A stretch of 60,613 nucleotides of DNA from the NCBI RefSeq assembly GCF_002994615.1, contig NZ_PVNK01000189.1, forward strand, positions 1 to 60,613, in the 5' to 3' direction. Position numbers and translations under genes: made by a program. This DNA is from Enhygromyxa salina (GTDB taxonomy: Bacteria; Myxococcota_A; Polyangia; Nannocystales; Nannocystaceae). The notes below the pieces were generated by a model. It worked only from the letters and a program-made list of their open reading frames with translations. It was not told the DNA's origin and made no database searches. Positions 48,417 through 57,168 of the stretch are shown here, piece by piece (the first letter of the stretch is position 1; each line of letters opens with the position of its first letter).

Positions 48417-50678
48417 TCACGCCTGTGGCCTGCGACCCAAGAGCTCGTCGCGGTTGTGCTCCCACCAGCGACGGATCTGATCGTGGCTCGCCTGGTAGCC
48501 CTGCTCGGCGATGACCGGCGCGGCCTTGAAATCGAGCATGTTCCAGTGCGAGACCTCGGGCTTGAGCATCAGCGAGGCCCGCTGCGCGGTCGCCTGCGCG
48601 CGGTGGGCCGCGTGGCTGGCCGCGTTGGCGCTGCGCATCAGGATGCTGATGATGTTCGGCATCGGGACCTTCGAGCGCCGCGGCGTGATCATGCGCCGCG
48701 CGACCTCCCAGCCCGAGAGGCTCATCGGCAGCTCGTCACCCGCGACGAGGTCGACGTCGGGCATCACATCGACCGCGACGATCGCCCCGGGGTAGAGCTC
48801 GGCCATGCGGTCGATCGGGACGTTGTTGATCACCCCGCCGTCGACGAGCAGGTCGCCGCCCGTCCACGGGACCGGCGGAAACACGCCGGGCAGCGAGCCG
48901 CTGGCCCGGGCCGCGAACGCCAGGGGACCGCGGCGGTGTACGACCTCGGTGCTGCGGGTCAGGTTGGTCGAGATCGCAAAGTAGGGAATGCGCAGATCCT
49001 CGATGTCGAGATCCCCGACCACGCGCGCGCAGCCGTCCATCGCGTTCTTGCCCGAGGCCAGCGAGACCAGCGGCAGGGTCGGATCGATGAGGTTGTCGAA
49101 CACCGGGCGCAGGACCCGGAGCAGCTCGACGTGGGGTAGACCGAGCGCGTGCGAGCCGGCCACGATCGCGCCGATGCTCGCGCCCGCGACCGCGTCGACG
49201 GGGATCCCGAGCTCCTCGAAGGCCCGGAGCACACCGACGTGGGCGTAGCCGCGCGAGCCACCGCCGCCGAGCACCAAGGTGATCGCGCGACCGGTCAGGA
49301 TTCGCGCGACACGCTCGACGTCGTGGGCTTCGCCGTGGCGCAGGTGATGGTGCTGGTCGACGTGACCGCGAGGGGCGAGCCAGCGCTTGGTCCCCGGGAA
49401 GGTCGTGCGCCCGCGGGGCTGGAGCAGGACCAGGCTGAGCTTGGGTGAGCGGCCCCGCGCGAAGCGTTCGACGACGCGCTGCTCGTTGGAGCCGAGCGCC
49501 GCGTCGCCGCTGGCTTCGGCCACGAACACGATCCGGCTCGCGTGTCGGATCGCGCGCTCGCTCCAGCCGGTCCAACTTCGGTCGGCCTGATAGATGAGGT
49601 GGTCGTGCTCGTCTTCTTGCTGGGTCAGCCACGGGCCGAGGCGCAGCTGGACGGGCTCGTCGTGGCTGTGGTGCGAGAGGCCCGGGCGATCGAAGATCGC
49701 GTCGACGCCCGCCGAGGTCAGACGCGCGACCGAGCCGTGGCGCCCGAGCGCGGCCTCGAGCTGGGCGGCGAAGGGCTCGATGTCGACGCCTGGGTGGATC
49801 GGCACGAGCGCGATCCCCCGGCCACTCGCGCAGGTCTTGGCCTCGGGATCGACCATGCCGCGGAGGCGCCGGACCAGCAGCTGCGCAGTGTGGAGCATGG
49901 CCTCGGGGTCGGTGAGCACCAGCTTCTCGAAGGCCTCACGCGAGATCGAGACCAGCTCGGTGTCGCGCAGGGCGTAGACCGTCGCGGCCCGGCGGCCGTC
50001 GGCCAGCAGCGCCATCTCGCCGACCCACTCGCCCGCGCCGACGTCGTTGAGCACGCGCTCGCTGCCGTCGGGCTCGCTCACGACGACGCGGACGGTGCCG
50101 ATGATGACGATGTAGGCCCCGCCGGCCTCGTCGCCCTCGCCGAACAGCTCCTGGCCGCTCTCGAGGTGGACCCACTCGAGGTTGTCCTCGAGCGTGCGGA
50201 GTGAGTCCGGCTCGAGCACGCCGAAGATGTTGTCGAGCAGACCGGCGAGCCGACTCCGACGGAGGCGAACCCGGAGGTGATCGGTCAGCGGCTTGATCAG
50301 CTGCGGGTGGCGCTCCGCGATCGTCATGCAAGTCTCGCGGCCGAGCTCGAGCACGCGGGAGGGCGTCTGCGCCGTGATCGTCGTCCCTCGCGTTCCGCCG
50401 AGCACGAGCGCGATCTCGCCGACCATGTCACCGGGCCCGACCGGAGGCAGCTCGATCTCGTTGCCGTCGTCGTCGAGCACGCTGACCCGCAGCTGGCCCT
50501 CGACGATCACATACATGCTGTCACCGGTTTCGCCCTGACGGATGAGCGCCTGCCCGGCCGGGACCTCGACCTCGCGCAGGGCCGCGCCCAGCAGCTCCAG
50601 CGATTTTGCGTCCGCCGCCTCCAGCACGCCGGTCGCCGCCAGTGCACGAGACCAATCCTCGGGAAGACCATTCGCCAT
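48417..50678 (-). CDS. Patatin-like phospholipase with two cyclic-nucleotide-binding domains (NTE-like)
   Basis: The 753-aa protein has two cNMP-binding-type barrels (about 15-135 and 150-270), with GDSMYVIVEGQLRVSVLD, GDMVGEIALV and GEWVGEMALLADG. A linker of about 180 residues follows, then a patatin hydrolase (about 465-680). The patatin oxyanion loop is LGGGGSRG, the nucleophile is Ser501 in GASIG and the dyad Asp613 is in DGG. The layout resembles neuropathy target esterase, a cNMP-modulated lysophospholipase, but without a transmembrane helix. It is the first gene of the operon with the radical SAM enzyme and FAAL-PKS, and could release fatty acids from membrane lipids for FAAL to activate (inference). 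ATG at 50678 is chosen from the domain start; no strong ribosome site is visible. Confidence 0.92.
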   Translation of the reverse strand: MANGLPEDWSRALAATGVLEAADAKSLELLGAALREVEVPAGQALIRQGETGDSMYVIVEGQLRVSVLDDDGNEIELPPVGPGDMVGEIALVLGGTRGTTITAQTPSRVLELGRETCMTIAERHPQLIKPLTDHLRVRLRRSRLAGLLDNIFGVLEPDSLRTLEDNLEWVHLESGQELFGEGDEAGGAYIVIIGTVRVVVSEPDGSERVLNDVGAGEWVGEMALLADGRRAATVYALRDTELVSISREAFEKLVLTDPEAMLHTAQLLVRRLRGMVDPEAKTCASGRGIALVPIHPGVDIEPFAAQLEAALGRHGSVARLTSAGVDAIFDRPGLSHHSHDEPVQLRLGPWLTQQEDEHDHLIYQADRSWTGWSERAIRHASRIVFVAEASGDAALGSNEQRVVERFARGRSPKLSLVLLQPRGRTTFPGTKRWLAPRGHVDQHHHLRHGEAHDVERVARILTGRAITLVLGGGGSRGYAHVGVLRAFEELGIPVDAVAGASIGAIVAGSHALGLPHVELLRVLRPVFDNLIDPTLPLVSLASGKNAMDGCARVVGDLDIEDLRIPYFAISTNLTRSTEVVHRRGPLAFAARASGSLPGVFPPVPWTGGDLLVDGGVINNVPIDRMAELYPGAIVAVDVMPDVDLVAGDELPMSLSGWEVARRMITPRRSKVPMPNIISILMRSANAASHAAHRAQATAQRASLMLKPEVSHWNMLDFKAAPVIAEQGYQASHDQIRRWWEHNRDELLGRRPQA

Positions 50679-50819
50679 CACCGACAGGTTAACAGAGCTG
50701 GCCCGCCATGATGGCCGTAGATCGTCCAGGCTCAGGCCAAGGGTGCACGAAGCTCGGCCCCAGCTGAGGGAGGGAACGCCCTGGCAAGGCGCGCGCGAAC
50801 GTGAAAGCATGGTGACGAC

Positions 50820-52097
50820 ATGCCGAGCTCTGGCACTTCGCGGGCTCGCGCCCGACGAGTTCGACGGGCCGTCGATCGAGCCGCGGTCGCGCTCGTGCTC
50901 ACGCTCCCGACCCTCGGCGTGATCGGGGCCGCGTGGTCGGCATGGTCCGGCGACACGCTCGAGACCGTCAACCTGGTCGTATTCGTGGTCCTGTGGGCCT
51001 CGACCCTGTTTGCGATCGAGGCGGGCTACCACCGCTACTTCTCGCACCGCGCGTTTCGAGCCACGCCCGCGTTCGAATACGCCCTCGCGCTGCTCGGCTC
51101 GATGGCATTTCAGGGCCCGGTGATCTGGTGGGCGGCGATGCATCGGCGCCACCACGAACACTCCGATCAGCCGGGCGATCCCCACTCTCCCCACTTGCGC
51201 GGCACCGGTCACGTCGGCGCGCTCGCGGGCCTCTGGGACGCGCACATGGGCTGGCTGTTCGCCGAGGTCGACTCGATCAGCCGCAAGTCGACGTGGGCGC
51301 GCTACGTCCCCGACCTCCTGGACAACCCGCGGATCTGGTCGCTGCATCGCCACTACCTGCGCCTGCTCGTGCTCGGGATCTCGCTGCCCGCGGTCGTCGG
51401 CGGGCTCGCGACCTGGTCGTGGCACGGCGCGTGGATGGGCTTTTTGTGGGGTGGGCTGGTCCGCGTGTTCCTCGTCAACCACGCGATCTGGGCCGTCAAC
51501 TCGATCTGCCACGTCTACGGCCGCCGACCCTTCGCGCTCCATGCCCGCGATCGCAGCACCAACAACGCCTGGGTCGCGGCGATCAGCTTCGGGGCCGGTT
51601 GGCACCACAACCACCACACCTTCCCCGGCTCGGCGACGACCTCGATGCGGCCGTCGCAGATCGACGTCTCGGGCCTCGCGCTCGCCGCCTTCGCGCGGCT
51701 TGGATGGGTCAGTGATCTGCGTACGCCTCCGGACCACGCGAGCGAGGTTGGCTGGGCGCGGCGGGTCGAGCTCGAGCTCGACTTCGAGGGGCGGCGGCTC
51801 GCCGGCAGCCTCGCGGGTCTGAGCTTGCGACAGACCTTTGTCGAGCTCGACGACGGCACCCCCAGCGCGCTCGGGCCGGGCGCGCGGGTCGAGCTGGTCG
51901 AGCTCGTGGTTGCCGAGGCCGGTCGGCGGGGCAAGCCGGCGAGCCTCGCCGCCCTCGATGGGCTCACCGCCGAGGTTGAGCGCGTCGGGTTTCAGGGCGC
52001 GTGGTTGCGCTTCGACAGCCCGAGCCCCGAGGCCCTCGCGGCGCTCGGCCGGCTCCGGGCCCGCGCAGCGCTCGACGAGCCGGAGCCCTCGCGGTGA
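50820..52097 (+). CDS. Acyl-CoA delta-9-type desaturase with PilZ-like C-terminal extension
   Basis: The 425-aa protein is a membrane di-iron desaturase. The three His boxes are present: HRYFSH (71-76), HRRHH (108-112) and GWHHNHHTF near 260. Four hydrophobic segments surround them. The core ends near residue 300. The remaining 120 residues form a second domain that pairs with the PilZ protein at 2486 when laid side by side. RVELELDFEGRRLAGSLAGLSLRQTFVEL is followed by LGPGARVELVEL and a final GAWLRFDS. It lacks the N-terminal RxxxR c-di-GMP switch, so it looks like a degenerate PilZ-like domain (inference). The gene is divergent from the patatin operon, so desaturation could feed the synthase. 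ATG at 50820 is chosen, with weak ribosome-site evidence. Confidence 0.85.
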   Translation: MPSSGTSRARARRVRRAVDRAAVALVLTLPTLGVIGAAWSAWSGDTLETVNLVVFVVLWASTLFAIEAGYHRYFSHRAFRATPAFEYALALLGSMAFQGPVIWWAAMHRRHHEHSDQPGDPHSPHLRGTGHVGALAGLWDAHMGWLFAEVDSISRKSTWARYVPDLLDNPRIWSLHRHYLRLLVLGISLPAVVGGLATWSWHGAWMGFLWGGLVRVFLVNHAIWAVNSICHVYGRRPFALHARDRSTNNAWVAAISFGAGWHHNHHTFPGSATTSMRPSQIDVSGLALAAFARLGWVSDLRTPPDHASEVGWARRVELELDFEGRRLAGSLAGLSLRQTFVELDDGTPSALGPGARVELVELVVAEAGRRGKPASLAALDGLTAEVERVGFQGAWLRFDSPSPEALAALGRLRARAALDEPEPSR

Positions 52098-52145
52098 CGG
52101 CCCGGGGGGGCGGTCGTCTTCAGTCCAACGCGCCTCGGCACATAG

Positions 52146-52710
52146 GAGGATCCGGACGGGGAGTCGTTCTCGTCGGCCGGCCCGGCCGAGCCCGAGTTGG
52201 CCCTCCGCGCACGTTTGAGTCACAACCTCGCGCCAAATTTCGACCACCGAAGCCCAAAAATCCAAGCGACCCACCGCTCGACTCGTAGCTCAACCCCGCC
52301 GAACCAAAACACGACGGCGGGATGACTCGCGCGACCCCGCCATCACTCAATTGTCCGCCCGCTACGGAGCCTGCCCGGCCACGCTGACACCCGCGAAGCG
52401 CCGCAGCCAGTACGTGCCCGCAGGAAACACCGCCGGCTTCCCGGCGAGCAGCAACGCCCTCGCCTCCGCATACTGTCGCTCCCACTCACGGTCTCGCGCG
52501 ATCTCCACCCGCACCCGCCCTTTGCTCGAGGCCGCATGCTTGGGCGCGACCGTGAACCGCTCCTCGACGCTCTTGGCCACACAGCTCCAGCGCTGCCGGG
52601 CTAGCTTGCGCAGTCCCATGAACCGCCGTCCTCGCCGACGCATGCTTCGGTGGATCTCGAGCTCGCGCTCGCGGACCGCTTCCATCAACTTGGCATAGAG
52701 CGCGTCGTCG
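52146..52710. repeat. 568-bp direct duplication, copy 1 (truncated RAYT 3' region)
   Basis: This block repeats at 52714-53278 with an exact offset of 568 bp and only scattered substitutions. It contains the last ~115 codons of the transposase-like gene plus its 3' noncoding flank. Copy 1 ends at GCGTCGTCG (52710), where the transposase reading frame is cut and the flank of copy 2 begins. Both copies start near the word GATCCGGAC. Confidence 0.9.
52362..52710 (-). pseudogene. Truncated copy of the RAYT-like transposase (C-terminal part only)
   Basis: Read on the minus strand, this fragment encodes the last ~115 residues of the 329-aa transposase-like protein at 52930-53919. A few changes are seen, such as RVEIARDREWERQYAEAR against RVAIARDREWERKYAAAR. 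It lacks the HUH motif, the catalytic tyrosine and the whole N-terminal half, so it cannot be an active nuclease. It keeps an open frame with no internal stop, which suggests the duplication is recent. It arose as part of the 568-bp tandem duplication. Confidence 0.85.
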
Positions 52711-52713
52711 TGG

Positions 52714-53278
52714 GAAGATCCGGACGGGGAGTCATTCTCGTCGGCCGGCCCGGCCGAGCCCGAGTTGGCCCTCCGTGCACGTTTGAGTCACAACCTCGCG
52801 CCAAATTTCGACCACCGAAGCTCAAGAAACCAGGCGATCCACCGCTCGACTCGTAGCTCAACCCCGCCGAACCAATACACGACAGCGGGATAACTCGCGC
52901 GACCCCGCCGTCACTCAATTGTCCGCCCGCTACGGAGCCTGCCCGGCCACGCTGACCCCCGCGAAGCGCCGCAGCCAGTACGTGCCCGCAGGAAACACCG
53001 CCGGCTTCCCGGCCAGCAGCAACGCCCTCGCTGCCGCATACTTTCGCTCCCACTCACGGTCTCGCGCGATCGCCACCCGCACCCGCCCTTTGCTCGAGGC
53101 CGCATGCTTGGGCGCGACCGTGAACCGCTCCTCGACGCTCTTGGCCACACAGCTCCAGCGCTGCCGGGCAAGCTTGCGCAGTCCCATGAACCGCCGTCCT
53201 CGCCGACGCATGCTTCGGTGGATCTCGAGCTCGCGCTCGCGGACCGCTTCCATCAACTTGGCATAGAGCGCGTCGTCG
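52714..53278. repeat. 568-bp direct duplication, copy 2
   Basis: This is the second copy of the block at 52146-52710; it includes the 3' end of the intact transposase-like gene and its downstream flank. The flank contains an imperfect stem of CCCGCCG/C(A/G)GCGGG arms, perfect in copy 1 (52295-52321) and with one mismatch in copy 2. Confidence 0.9.
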
Positions 53279-53919
53279 TCGAGCTCTGGAAAGATCGGCG
53301 GCCGGACCAAGGTCAGCGACACTTCCTCGGGCATGTCGCCGGCCGCGTCAAAGAACCAATCAGGCCGCCTGAAGGTCCGGGTCTCGCCAAAGCGCCAGCC
53401 GATCGTGGTGAACCCCGGCCACTGCCGCGACCACTTGACGAGCCCCGCCTTGACGGGGTTGGTGAGCGTGTAGACGAGATCCATCAGCGACTCGTCGTCA
53501 CTCGATCGACCGGTATCGCAGGGATCGTCGCCGCTCCACACGCTGTCGAATCGGCCCAATCGGGCGTTGCGGGCACGGGCCACCACACTGTGGAGTTGTT
53601 GCTTGAACGGGACCAGGTTGGCATCGGGGTCGGTCACGTCCGTGTGGTGGTGGTCGGACATCCACAGGCTGGCGTGGACTTGAATGCCATAGCGTTCAGC
53701 GTTGTGAGCGAGGCAATAGCCGATGAAGTTGGCGAGCTCCGCTGGATGAGCGCCCGGCGCGAACAGCATCATTCGGCCGATGCAACGGCGGTTGATCTTG
53801 TAGCGACGGCCGGCGTAGATCGGCCGCGCGCGGACACGTTCGTAGCCGCGCGCGGCGCCTCGGGCGCGGTTGGTCTCCCGACGGTCGGCGCTGGCTTGCT
53901 TGTGCGCGGACGTGGCCAC
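52930..53919 (-). CDS. REP-associated tyrosine transposase (RAYT)-like protein
   Basis: The 329-aa protein looks like a Y1/HUH single-strand transposase of the RAYT type. The HUH motif is HASLWMSDHHHTDV (His-His-His replacing the usual HVH). The catalytic Tyr lies in LVYTLTNPVKAGLV, matching the RAYT pattern Y-x3-NPV-x-AGLV. A basic C-terminal extension of about 110 residues (RSMRRRGRRFMGLRKLARQR) is longer than in typical RAYTs. RAYTs are usually single-copy, domesticated nucleases that spread REP palindromes. The GTG start is at 53919. An array of 40-bp palindromic repeats begins 85 bp upstream, and the gene's own 3' part is duplicated downstream. Relaxed motif spacing keeps confidence below certainty. 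Confidence 0.72.
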   Translation of the reverse strand: MATSAHKQASADRRETNRARGAARGYERVRARPIYAGRRYKINRRCIGRMMLFAPGAHPAELANFIGYCLAHNAERYGIQVHASLWMSDHHHTDVTDPDANLVPFKQQLHSVVARARNARLGRFDSVWSGDDPCDTGRSSDDESLMDLVYTLTNPVKAGLVKWSRQWPGFTTIGWRFGETRTFRRPDWFFDAAGDMPEEVSLTLVRPPIFPELDDDALYAKLMEAVRERELEIHRSMRRRGRRFMGLRKLARQRWSCVAKSVEERFTVAPKHAASSKGRVRVAIARDREWERKYAAARALLLAGKPAVFPAGTYWLRRFAGVSVAGQAP

Positions 53920-54003
53920 GCAGAGGTCATCGGCCCGCGGACGGTCTTGTTGCGGAGTTTTTGATCATTTCTGCGCGGGGTGGGCCGTCTTGGAGGAGCC
54001 TCT

Positions 54004-54249
54004 GATCCAACGACCAAATTGGAGACTCGGAGTCCGGATCTCTTTTTGAGTCCAATTGGAGACTCGGAGTCCGGATCTCTGGATGATCCAACGACCAAAT
54101 TGGAGACTCGGAGTCCGGATCTCTCGGATCGTTTGATCCAACGACCAAATTGGAGACTCGGAGTCCGGATCTCTCGGAGTCCGGATCTCTCTCGTGGATC
54201 TGATCCAACGACCAAATTGGAGACTCGGAGTCCGGATCTCTCGGAGTCC
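54004..54249. repeat. Array of 40-bp REP-like palindromic repeats
   Basis: Four full copies of one 40-mer lie at 54004-54043, 54085-54124, 54135-54174 and 54202-54241. Part copies lie at 54050-54080, 54175-54190 and 54242-54249. Each begins GATCC and ends GGATCTCT, so the ends are inverted repeats (GATCC/GGATC). Inside are CCAAaTTGG and GACTCgGAGTC palindromes. Spacing is irregular (81, 50 and 67 nt), which argues against CRISPR. The region 53920-54270 holds no other gene. The array lies between the RAYT-like gene and the 3' end of the halogenase-like gene. Confidence 0.85.
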
Positions 54250-54270
54250 TTCCTCTCGCGAAGGTCGAGC

Positions 54271-56013
54271 TCAGCGCCAGTCGCGGTTCCACGCGACCAG
54301 CGAGTCGCGGACGAACAGCGCCGCGCGGCGAAGCTCTCGCTCGCCCGCGCCCCGCAGCGCCCCCAGCGTATGCACGCACGGCGCCCAGGGCGAGAACCCG
54401 ACCATCAGCTCGCGGATCTGCGCGGGCGCGTGGCGCTGGTACCACGCGTAGGCCCGGACCATCTCGACCATCGTGTAGGGCGGCGTCGTGCGGACCTGGG
54501 GATCGTCGAGGCGCCAGTAGCTCGGGCAAAACTCGACCTCGCGCAGGACCCCGCGGATGCCCTCGGCTGCGGCCGAGGCGTCGAGCTCACCGGCCTCGAA
54601 GCGCCGCATCCAGGCGTTGGCGTCGTCCATCATCCGCCGACACTCGGGCACCGCGGTGCCGAGCAGCGAGGTGAAAGGCGCCTCGCGTGAGCGCTCGAGC
54701 ACCGCCCGCTCGCCCGACTCGAGGTGCTGCATCAGCTGCGTGCCGTTGAGGTAGGTGCCGACCTGCAGGGCCGCGACCCAGACCCGGTAGTAGGCGTCCC
54801 ACAGATCGTAGTCGCGCCAGGCGAGGTAGGAGTTGGCGACCAGCTCGTCGTAGAGGCGCAGGTTGTCGCGGAAGAACGCGTCAACGCGATCGAAGCGCGC
54901 GGCCTCGAAGCGGCGGTCGTCGAGCGCCGCGAGCAGCTCGTCGGCGAAGAGATCGATCACGCCAACGGTCAGGTTGAGGCCCGAGGAGTAGAGCGGATCG
55001 ACGAAGCCGGCGGCGTGGGCGAGCAGCAACCAACGGTCGCCTGCGGTCCGCGGCGACCAGTACTGCAAGCGCCCGGTCGAGACCCAGCCCCGGACCGCCC
55101 GCGCGCGCTCGAACTGCCGGGCCGCGCCGGGCAAGCGCTCGATGAACTCGTAAAACTCCTGCTCGGGCTCGAGGCCGCGCTCGGGGTGCGCGTCGCGGTC
55201 GAGCAGCAGCCCGACGCTGCACAGGTGGTTGACCGCGTCGACGTGGTTGTTGAAGGGGATGACCCACAGCCAGCCGCCATCGAACACGTGATGCAAGGTC
55301 GTCTGGGACAGCGGATAGATCAGCCCGTGCGCGTCGCGGCCCTCGCCGACGCGATCGTAGGGGGCGACGTCGACCATGTGGGTGAAGATCGCCCGCGAGT
55401 TGGTCCGCATCGCGCCGGGGTCGCCGCGCAGCCCGAGCTGCCGCGCCAAGGGCGAGCGAAACCCGGCCGCGTCGACCAAGAACTCGGCGCCGATCCGCTC
55501 GCCTGTGTGGGTGACGATCTCGACGCCCTCGTCGCTGAGCTCGATGTTCTCGACCCGCGTGGACTGGCGAAGCTCGGCCCCGTAGCGCGCCGCGACGGCC
55601 AACATGTAGGCGTCGGTGTCTTGGCGAAACAGGTGGCAGTCGGGCCCCCACGGCGGCGCGCCGGTCGGGAACTGGTGCGACTGCGTCGGATCGTGGGCCG
55701 CGCCCATCCGGTGGTACAGGAAGCTGAACGCGCGCTTGACCCCGCTCGCCGGGCCGACGTGATCGCGCAGATCGTAAAACGCCGACAGGTGGGCGAGCTC
55801 GGGGACCTCGTACTTCTTGGCCAGGAGCTTGAGGCGAAAGCTGGTGTCCGGCGTCGTCGCCTCGCCGATCGCAAAGCGCGGGTGGCTGCCCGCGTCGACC
55901 AGCAGCACGCGACGCCCGTGGCGAGCCATGATCGCGCCGAGCATCGTGCCACCGAGCCCGGCGCCGAGGACGATGAGATCGTAGCGATCAGACATGGCAG
56001 ACGAGGCGTTCAC
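54271..56013 (-). CDS. Flavin-dependent halogenase-like FAD protein
   Basis: The 580-aa protein belongs to the FAD-dependent halogenase superfamily. The FAD motif is GAGLGGTMLG (17-26), with IGEATTPDTSF (49-59) as the second conserved block. The halogenase signature W-x-W-x-I-P is present exactly (WLWVIP, 248-253). Lys93 in GVKRAFSFLYH sits where the chloramine-forming Lys of halogenases lies (placement by pattern only). The C-terminal 200 residues are helical and unlike tryptophan halogenases. The GTG start at 56013 overlaps the stop of the upstream desaturase by 4 nt (GTGA) with GGAG 6 nt before it; an ATG six codons later is an alternative. A dehydrogenase or hydroxylase role cannot be excluded. 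Coupling to a desaturase suggests a fatty or polyketide substrate. Confidence 0.78.
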   Translation of the reverse strand: MNASSAMSDRYDLIVLGAGLGGTMLGAIMARHGRRVLLVDAGSHPRFAIGEATTPDTSFRLKLLAKKYEVPELAHLSAFYDLRDHVGPASGVKRAFSFLYHRMGAAHDPTQSHQFPTGAPPWGPDCHLFRQDTDAYMLAVAARYGAELRQSTRVENIELSDEGVEIVTHTGERIGAEFLVDAAGFRSPLARQLGLRGDPGAMRTNSRAIFTHMVDVAPYDRVGEGRDAHGLIYPLSQTTLHHVFDGGWLWVIPFNNHVDAVNHLCSVGLLLDRDAHPERGLEPEQEFYEFIERLPGAARQFERARAVRGWVSTGRLQYWSPRTAGDRWLLLAHAAGFVDPLYSSGLNLTVGVIDLFADELLAALDDRRFEAARFDRVDAFFRDNLRLYDELVANSYLAWRDYDLWDAYYRVWVAALQVGTYLNGTQLMQHLESGERAVLERSREAPFTSLLGTAVPECRRMMDDANAWMRRFEAGELDASAAAEGIRGVLREVEFCPSYWRLDDPQVRTTPPYTMVEMVRAYAWYQRHAPAQIRELMVGFSPWAPCVHTLGALRGAGERELRRAALFVRDSLVAWNRDWR

Positions 56014-57143
56014 GCTGGCTCCGGCGGGCACGGGTTCTCGATCGGGCGACCGAGTCGCGCGAGCATGCGAAAGGACTTGGCCAGGGTCCGCGGCCAGGTG
56101 TCGCTGCGGTAGCGCAGCCCGTGGCGCTCACACGCGGCGCGGACCTCGGGTGCGATCTCCCGCAAGCGGTTGGGGGGCAGCTTGGGGAACAGGTGGTGCT
56201 CGATGTGGAGATCGATGCCGCCGCTGAGGACCGACATCCAGCGCGGGACCTCGAAGTTGTTGGTCGACTCGATCTGGAGCCGATACCACTGCGCGCGCGA
56301 GCGGACCCGATGCGACGCGGGGTAGTGGACCACGTCCTCGCCGATGTGGTTGCTGTAGTTGGTCATCGCGCTGTAGATGTCGCGGAGCCCGTCGGCGAGG
56401 GCGTTGCCGAGCAGGACCTTGAAGAACAGCGGGCCGGCCAGAGCCGGGTAGAGCACGTAGTTCTCGAGCTTGTAGGGCACGATCTTGCGCAGCGCCTTGC
56501 GGTGAACGTCGAGGATCGTACGCAGCGACTTGTCCGGCGCGATGACCTGGTCTTCGCGCCGACGCGCGTAGATGTCGAGCACGCCCGCGCTGTGGAGGCT
56601 CATGCCCGCCCACCAAAACAGGAAGTAGGCCAGCGAGCTCGGGATCTGGAGCCGATGGTGAAGGCGGTAGGGCACCTCGGGGCTCCAGCGCGCGAGCCCG
56701 ACCTGCAGATCCGAGTCACGCCCGGCGATGTTGGTGAAGCCATGGTGGAGGTGGTTGTGCGCGTGCCGCCAGGACTCCTCGTCGATCTCCCCGACCCAAC
56801 GAAAGCGCTTCGAGTCGAACTTCTCGGCCCCGGCCAGGCCGTCGTAGGCCCCGTGCAGCGCCGTGTGGCCGATCTCCATGACCTGCAGCTGGTGCGAGGC
56901 CGCGAGCGCGAGGACCCCGGCGCCGAAGCTCAGCGGATCGAGGCTGACGTGGATCAGCACGCGGCCAGCGAGCTCGAGCCGACGCGCGAGCTTGTCGACC
57001 CCGACGATGTACTCGACGTCCTCGTCGCCGATCTCCGCGCGGACACGATCATGGATCGCGTCGAGCTCGGCACATAGCGAGGCGAGGCGCTCGTCGTCGC
57101 TCGCCCAGTCCTGATCACACGCGCTCGCTACCCTCACATTCAT
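56010..57143 (-). CDS. Membrane fatty acid desaturase, front-end/DesA-like
   Basis: The 377-aa integral membrane di-iron enzyme has its His boxes in order: HTALHG near 93-98, RHAHNHLHH near 126-134 and HIEHHLFP near 313-320. The spacing and HIEHH third box are those of the acyl-lipid/sphingolipid desaturase class rather than the delta-9 acyl-CoA class at 50820. No cytochrome b5 domain is fused. It probably introduces a double bond or hydroxyl into a fatty chain, with an unknown electron donor. It is the first gene of a two-gene unit with the halogenase-like gene, overlapping by 4 nt. The ATG at 57143 has no clear ribosome site. Confidence 0.87.
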   Translation of the reverse strand: MNVRVASACDQDWASDDERLASLCAELDAIHDRVRAEIGDEDVEYIVGVDKLARRLELAGRVLIHVSLDPLSFGAGVLALAASHQLQVMEIGHTALHGAYDGLAGAEKFDSKRFRWVGEIDEESWRHAHNHLHHGFTNIAGRDSDLQVGLARWSPEVPYRLHHRLQIPSSLAYFLFWWAGMSLHSAGVLDIYARRREDQVIAPDKSLRTILDVHRKALRKIVPYKLENYVLYPALAGPLFFKVLLGNALADGLRDIYSAMTNYSNHIGEDVVHYPASHRVRSRAQWYRLQIESTNNFEVPRWMSVLSGGIDLHIEHHLFPKLPPNRLREIAPEVRAACERHGLRYRSDTWPRTLAKSFRMLARLGRPIENPCPPEPA

Positions 57144-57168
57144 CGCGTCGCTACGCTAGCAGACCTCG

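Noticed and set aside
52146..53919. Classical insertion sequence with terminal inverted repeats
   Set aside because: I found no matching inverted ends or target duplications around the transposase-like gene; a RAYT-type locus explains it better.
54004..54249. Possible CRISPR array
   Set aside because: Repeats are 40 bp with irregular gaps of 10-41 nt, some gaps contain part copies, and no cas gene is near. REP-like repeats fit better.
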